Shown here: one piece after another, positions 14,113-16,216 of the stretch
How the letters are laid out: every line of letters starts with the position of its first letter
How positions within the stretch are numbered: the stretch's first letter is position 1
DNA from: Arthrobacter sp.
Lineage (GTDB): Bacteria > Actinomycetota > Actinomycetes > Actinomycetales > Micrococcaceae
DNA length: 16,216 bases
Reading direction: 5' to 3'
Assembly: GCA_031178585.1 (NCBI GenBank)
Contig: JAPSIT010000033.1
Location: forward strand, 1-16,216
Program-made: the position numbers and the translations under genes
The notes under the pieces: generated by a model
Told to the model about the DNA's origin: nothing
Seen by the model: the letters and a program-made list of their open reading frames with translations, nothing else
The model's database searches: none

Positions 14113-14123
14113 ATCCCTACCAA
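14096..14123. promoter_or_regulatory. Palindrome over the rplS -35 region
   Basis: TTGGTAG (14096-14102) and CTACCAA (14117-14123) are perfect 7-bp complements; TTGGTAA (14106-14112) is an extra half-site in the middle. Together they give three related half-sites in 28 bp covering the -35 and spacer of the rplS promoter. This layout is typical of a regulator binding site, though no regulator can be named. Confidence 0.45.
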
Positions 14124-14127
14124 TTAA

Positions 14128-14147
14128 GCTTCCGGCCGCGCGGAAGC
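14128..14147 (-). terminator. Terminator of the rpsP-khpA-rimM-trmD operon
   Basis: GCTTCCG (14128-14134) and CGGAAGC (14141-14147) form a perfect 7-bp stem with a 6-base loop, beginning 4 bp after the trmD stop. On the minus strand it is followed by TTAATT, a modest T-tract. Confidence 0.7.
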
Positions 14148-14150
14148 GCC

Positions 14151-14945
14151 TCAGGCGTCCGGCCGCCGCATGAGGCGTCCGTCGACGACGTCGTAACCCA
14201 GGTCCGCGAGTGCGGTGCGGTCCGCGCGCGAAAGGTTTCCGGCGTCGAACTCCTCCAGCAGGTCAGGGCGGCGTTCCGCCGTCCGCCGGTACTGTTCATG
14301 GCGGCGCCACTGGGCGATCTTTCCGTGGTTTCCGCTGAGCAGGACGGCCGGGACCTCCCGGTCCCGCCACACGGAGGGCTTGGTGTAGACGGGATACTCG
14401 AGCAGGCCGTCCGAGTGCGATTCCTCCACGAGGGACTCCGGATTCCCCACTACTCCGGGCAGCAGCCGGCCAATGGCCTCGACCATCGCCAGGACAGCCA
14501 CTTCGCCGCCATTCAGCACGTAGTCGCCAAGGCTGACAGGACGCACCGTGAAGTGCTCCCCCGCCCATTCGATGACCCGCTCATCGATCCCTTCGTAGCG
14601 GCCGCAGGCGAAGACCAACTGGTCCTCCTCGGCCAGTTCGTAGGCCAGCGCCTGGTTGAACCGCTCCCCCGCCGGCGACGGCACGATCAGCACCGGCTTT
14701 CCTGCGCCGGCAGGACGCGCCCCCGCCACCGAGGCCAATGCCTGGGCCCACGGTTCCGCCTTCATGACCATTCCCGCGCCGCCCCCGTACGGGGTGTCAT
14801 CCACGGTGCGGTGGCGGTCGGTGGTGAAGGTCCGGAGGTCGTGGACGTTGAGCTCCAGCAGTCCGTCCTGGCGCGCCTTGCCGATCAGCGACAGGTCCAG
14901 TGGTGCCAGGTATTCGGGAAAGATACTGACGACGTCGATTCTCAT
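14151..14945 (-). CDS. trmD: tRNA (guanine-N1)-methyltransferase TrmD
   Basis: TrmD uses S-adenosylmethionine to methylate G37 of tRNAs, next to the anticodon, preventing +1 frameshifting; it acts as a dimer with a deep trefoil knot. The 264-residue sequence shows [13 protein letters not shown] at the start, [13 protein letters not shown] (49-61), [12 protein letters not shown] (113-124), the knot loop [11 protein letters not shown] (138-148) and [14 protein letters not shown] (177-190), in which Asp179 matches the catalytic Asp169 of the E. coli enzyme. The start ATG stands directly after the rimM stop (TAGATG), so translation must be closely coupled to rimM. A terminator follows 4 bp after the stop, making trmD the last gene of the rpsP operon. 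The rpsP-rimM-trmD order is shared by most bacteria; here rplS is split off behind its own promoter. Confidence 0.98.
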   Translation of the reverse strand: MRIDVVSIFPEYLAPLDLSLIGKARQDGLLELNVHDLRTFTTDRHRTVDDTPYGGGAGMVMKAEPWAQALASVAGARPAGAGKPVLIVPSPAGERFNQALAYELAEEDQLVFACGRYEGIDERVIEWAGEHFTVRPVSLGDYVLNGGEVAVLAMVEAIGRLLPGVVGNPESLVEESHSDGLLEYPVYTKPSVWRDREVPAVLLSGNHGKIAQWRRHEQYRRTAERRPDLLEEFDAGNLSRADRTALADLGYDVVDGRLMRRPDA

Positions 14946-15521
14946 CTAGGCTTTGGCTCCTCGCTGAGGCTCGCCGTCCTCTTCGACGCCGTCGCTTTCA
15001 GAACCGCCGCCCTCTTCGTTGAGTTCAAACAGCCCCGCCGGCGGAATCACCAGGACATAGCCGTCCTCGACGTTCACTTCGGGAACGATCTGCTCCACGA
15101 ACGGGATCAGCACCTCCTTGCCGTCCGGAGTCTCCACCACTAGCAGATCCTGGACCGGCATCGTGTTCAGCGCGGAGATCTTGCCAACGACCTCCGAACC
15201 GACGCGCACGTCGAGGCCCACGAGCTCGTGCTCGTACCAGCCTTCGTCGTCGTCCTCGTCGAGTTCCTCGGTCTCGATGAACAGCTTCGCGCCGCGGAGG
15301 GTCTCGGCCTCGTTCCGTGACGCAATCTCTTCGAAGCCGAGGAGGAGGATGTCCTTGTTCCAGCGGGCGCTCTGCACGGTCAGCGGCCCTGCCGACGCCG
15401 GCTCCACCACGAATTCCGTGCCGGGGACAAACCGGTCCTCCGGCGCGTCGGTGAGTACCTGGACGGTCACCTCGCCGCGGATTCCGTGGGGCTTGCCGAT
15501 TCGTGCCACCTGGAGCTGCAT
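14946..15521 (-). CDS. rimM: Ribosome maturation factor RimM
   Basis: RimM binds S19 and helps assemble the head of the 30S subunit. The 191-residue protein has the N-terminal RimM domain (MQLQVARIGKPHGIRGEVTV, about 1-90, with NKDILLLGFEEIASRNEAE) and a C-terminal PRC-barrel domain (about 98-168, with GWYEHELVGLDV and LLVVETPDGKEVLIPFVEQIV). After the usual end near residue 168 there is an acidic, Gly-rich tail of about 22 residues, likely disordered. The ATG at 15521 is preceded by GAGGAA at a normal distance. The gene lies 167 bp after the KH-protein gene, behind a strong hairpin (15631-15662), and abuts trmD without a gap. Confidence 0.96.
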   Translation of the reverse strand: MQLQVARIGKPHGIRGEVTVQVLTDAPEDRFVPGTEFVVEPASAGPLTVQSARWNKDILLLGFEEIASRNEAETLRGAKLFIETEELDEDDDEGWYEHELVGLDVRVGSEVVGKISALNTMPVQDLLVVETPDGKEVLIPFVEQIVPEVNVEDGYVLVIPPAGLFELNEEGGGSESDGVEEDGEPQRGAKA

Positions 15522-15630
15522 GTGTTCCTCTGTTCGGAGTGCGTTGGGGAAAGTTGGCTGTTGTTTGCGGACGTCGCTCTGCTACGTTGCCGAGGCGGTC
15601 CGCCGGAAGCAGTTTGCCGGGAAAGCAGTA

Positions 15631-15662
15631 CGGCCCCTCCACCGTTGCTGGTGGAGGGGCCG
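15631..15662 (-). terminator. Hairpin between khpA and rimM (attenuator or processing site)
   Basis: CGGCCCCTCCACC (15631-15643) and GGTGGAGGGGCCG (15650-15662) form a perfect 13-bp stem with a 6-base loop, 26 bp after the khpA stop. Only a loose T-content (TACTGCTTTCCC) follows on the minus strand, so read-through into rimM is expected. It may lower rimM-trmD relative to rpsP or mark an mRNA cut. Confidence 0.65.
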
Positions 15663-15688
15663 GACCTAAGACAAGTGTTGCAGGCGCG

Positions 15689-15931
15689 TTACCGGCGGCG
15701 GTCCGTGTCGACGACGTCGACCCTGACCTGTTCGCCGTCTGCCAGCGCCGCCACAACCGTGCGCAGTGCACGGGCGGTCCGGCCCTGGCGTCCGATTACC
15801 CGTCCAAGGTCTTCCTGATGAACGCGCACCTCGAGGGTATCCCCGCGGCGGTTGCTCTTCTGGCTGACCTTGACATCTTCCGGGGAGTCAACGATTCCCC
15901 GGACCAGGTGTTCGAGCGCTTCTGCCAGCAA
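15689..15931 (-). CDS. khpA: KH-domain RNA-binding protein (KhpA-like)
   Basis: An 80-residue protein consisting of a single type II KH domain. The RNA-binding GXXG loop is GRQG in DLGRVIGRQGRTARALRTVV; it begins MLAEALEHLVRGIVDSPEDVKV, close to the KhpA family. KhpA, often with KhpB/Jag, binds RNA and affects cell division and translation in Gram-positive bacteria. The start is TTG at 15931, one base after the rpsP stop (TAAGTTG); its position matches the family's start and no other start codon is available upstream in the frame. There is no separate ribosome site outside the rpsP end, so it is probably translated by coupling with rpsP. Placement between rpsP and rimM is usual for Gram-positives and suggests work on ribosome-linked RNA. 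Confidence 0.93.
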   Translation of the reverse strand: MLAEALEHLVRGIVDSPEDVKVSQKSNRRGDTLEVRVHQEDLGRVIGRQGRTARALRTVVAALADGEQVRVDVVDTDRRR

Positions 15932-15932
15932 C

Positions 15933-16216
15933 TTACTCAGCCTCGGTGGTCTCTGCTTCAGCCTCGGCGGGTGCTTCTGCCTTGGCCTTCTTGGTGATGG
16001 CTTCCGGGATGATCACGGAACCCTTTTCCGGGGCAACGAAAGCTTCCTTCCCGGCCTTGGTCTTCAAGGTGCCTTCCTGACCCGGGAGACCCTTGAACTT
16101 CTGCCAGTCGCCGGTGATCTTGAGGATCGCAGCAACCTGCTCGGACGGCTGGGCGCCGACGGACAGCCAGTACTGGGCACGCTCAGAGTTGACCTCGATG
16201 TATGAGGGCTCTTCGG
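15933..16216 (-). CDS. rpsP: 30S ribosomal protein S16 (5' end outside the window)
   Basis: S16 is an early-binding small-subunit protein. The window holds 93 residues from [20 protein letters not shown] through [21 protein letters not shown] to the stop TAA at 15933-15935; about 43 N-terminal residues are missing, judged by family length. After the usual core the protein has a tail of about 25 residues rich in Ala and Glu ([17 protein letters not shown]), typical of high-GC actinobacteria and probably disordered. It is the first known gene of the rpsP-khpA-rimM-trmD operon; its promoter lies beyond the window. Only one base separates the stop from the next start. Confidence 0.97.
   Translation of the reverse strand, partial: EEPSYIEVNSERAQYWLSVGAQPSEQVAAILKITGDWQKFKGLPGQEGTLKTKAGKEAFVAPEKGSVIIPEAITKKAKAEAPAEAEAETTEAE

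Noticed and set aside
14106..15143. 345-codon plus-strand reading frame opposite trmD and rimM
   Set aside because: Shadow of conserved genes, no ribosome site or domain; it also begins inside the rplS promoter region.
1..16216. Search for tRNA, rRNA, CRISPR arrays, insertion sequences, toxin-antitoxin pairs and phage genes
   Set aside because: No cloverleaf-like segment, no regularly spaced repeats, no transposase and no shift in composition were seen by eye.

Overview
The window is from a high-GC actinobacterium. Gene order and protein sequences (FASII cluster with a PucR-type regulator behind aceE, DUF3145, DUF2469, a TTG-started KH protein, acidic tails on S16 and RimM) fit the Micrococcaceae, most likely Arthrobacter or Pseudarthrobacter. 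This is inferred from protein resemblance and synteny; there is no rRNA to confirm it. The region is chromosomal core, with no insertion sequence, phage, CRISPR array, tRNA or rRNA visible.

The left part (1-5603) reads on the plus strand. It has the 3' end of aceE, a strong terminator, a PucR-family regulator (fasR-like), then fabD, fabH, acpP and fabF. These supply malonyl-ACP, start the acyl chain, carry it and elongate it. The same 17-bp palindrome-like motif lies just upstream of fasR and of fabD and is the best candidate for the FasR operator. acpP is flanked on both sides by strong intercistronic hairpins, which would let its mRNA level differ from its neighbours. A bidirectional terminator closes the operon.

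The right part (5645-16216) reads entirely on the minus strand and converges on fabF. In transcription order it is rpsP (partial), khpA-like, rimM, trmD, a terminator, then a promoter and structured leader for rplS, two tandem type I signal peptidase genes, rnhB, a DUF2469 gene, yraN, comM, dprA, xerC and finally a DUF3145 gene. The first block concerns ribosome maturation and tRNA methylation. The second joins L19, protein export and RNase HII. The third (yraN, comM, dprA, xerC) handles DNA. Many junctions are translationally coupled: TAG directly before ATG at rimM/trmD, TAA directly before ATG between the two lepB genes, and TAGTG at yraN/comM.

I saw no wholly new gene system. The points worth a second look are regulatory: the shared FasR-type motif, the hairpins isolating acpP, a palindrome over the rplS -35 region with a structured 5' leader, an element that could hide the ribosome binding site of the first lepB, and a 13-bp hairpin between khpA and rimM. 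DUF3145 and DUF2469 are the two proteins of unknown function.
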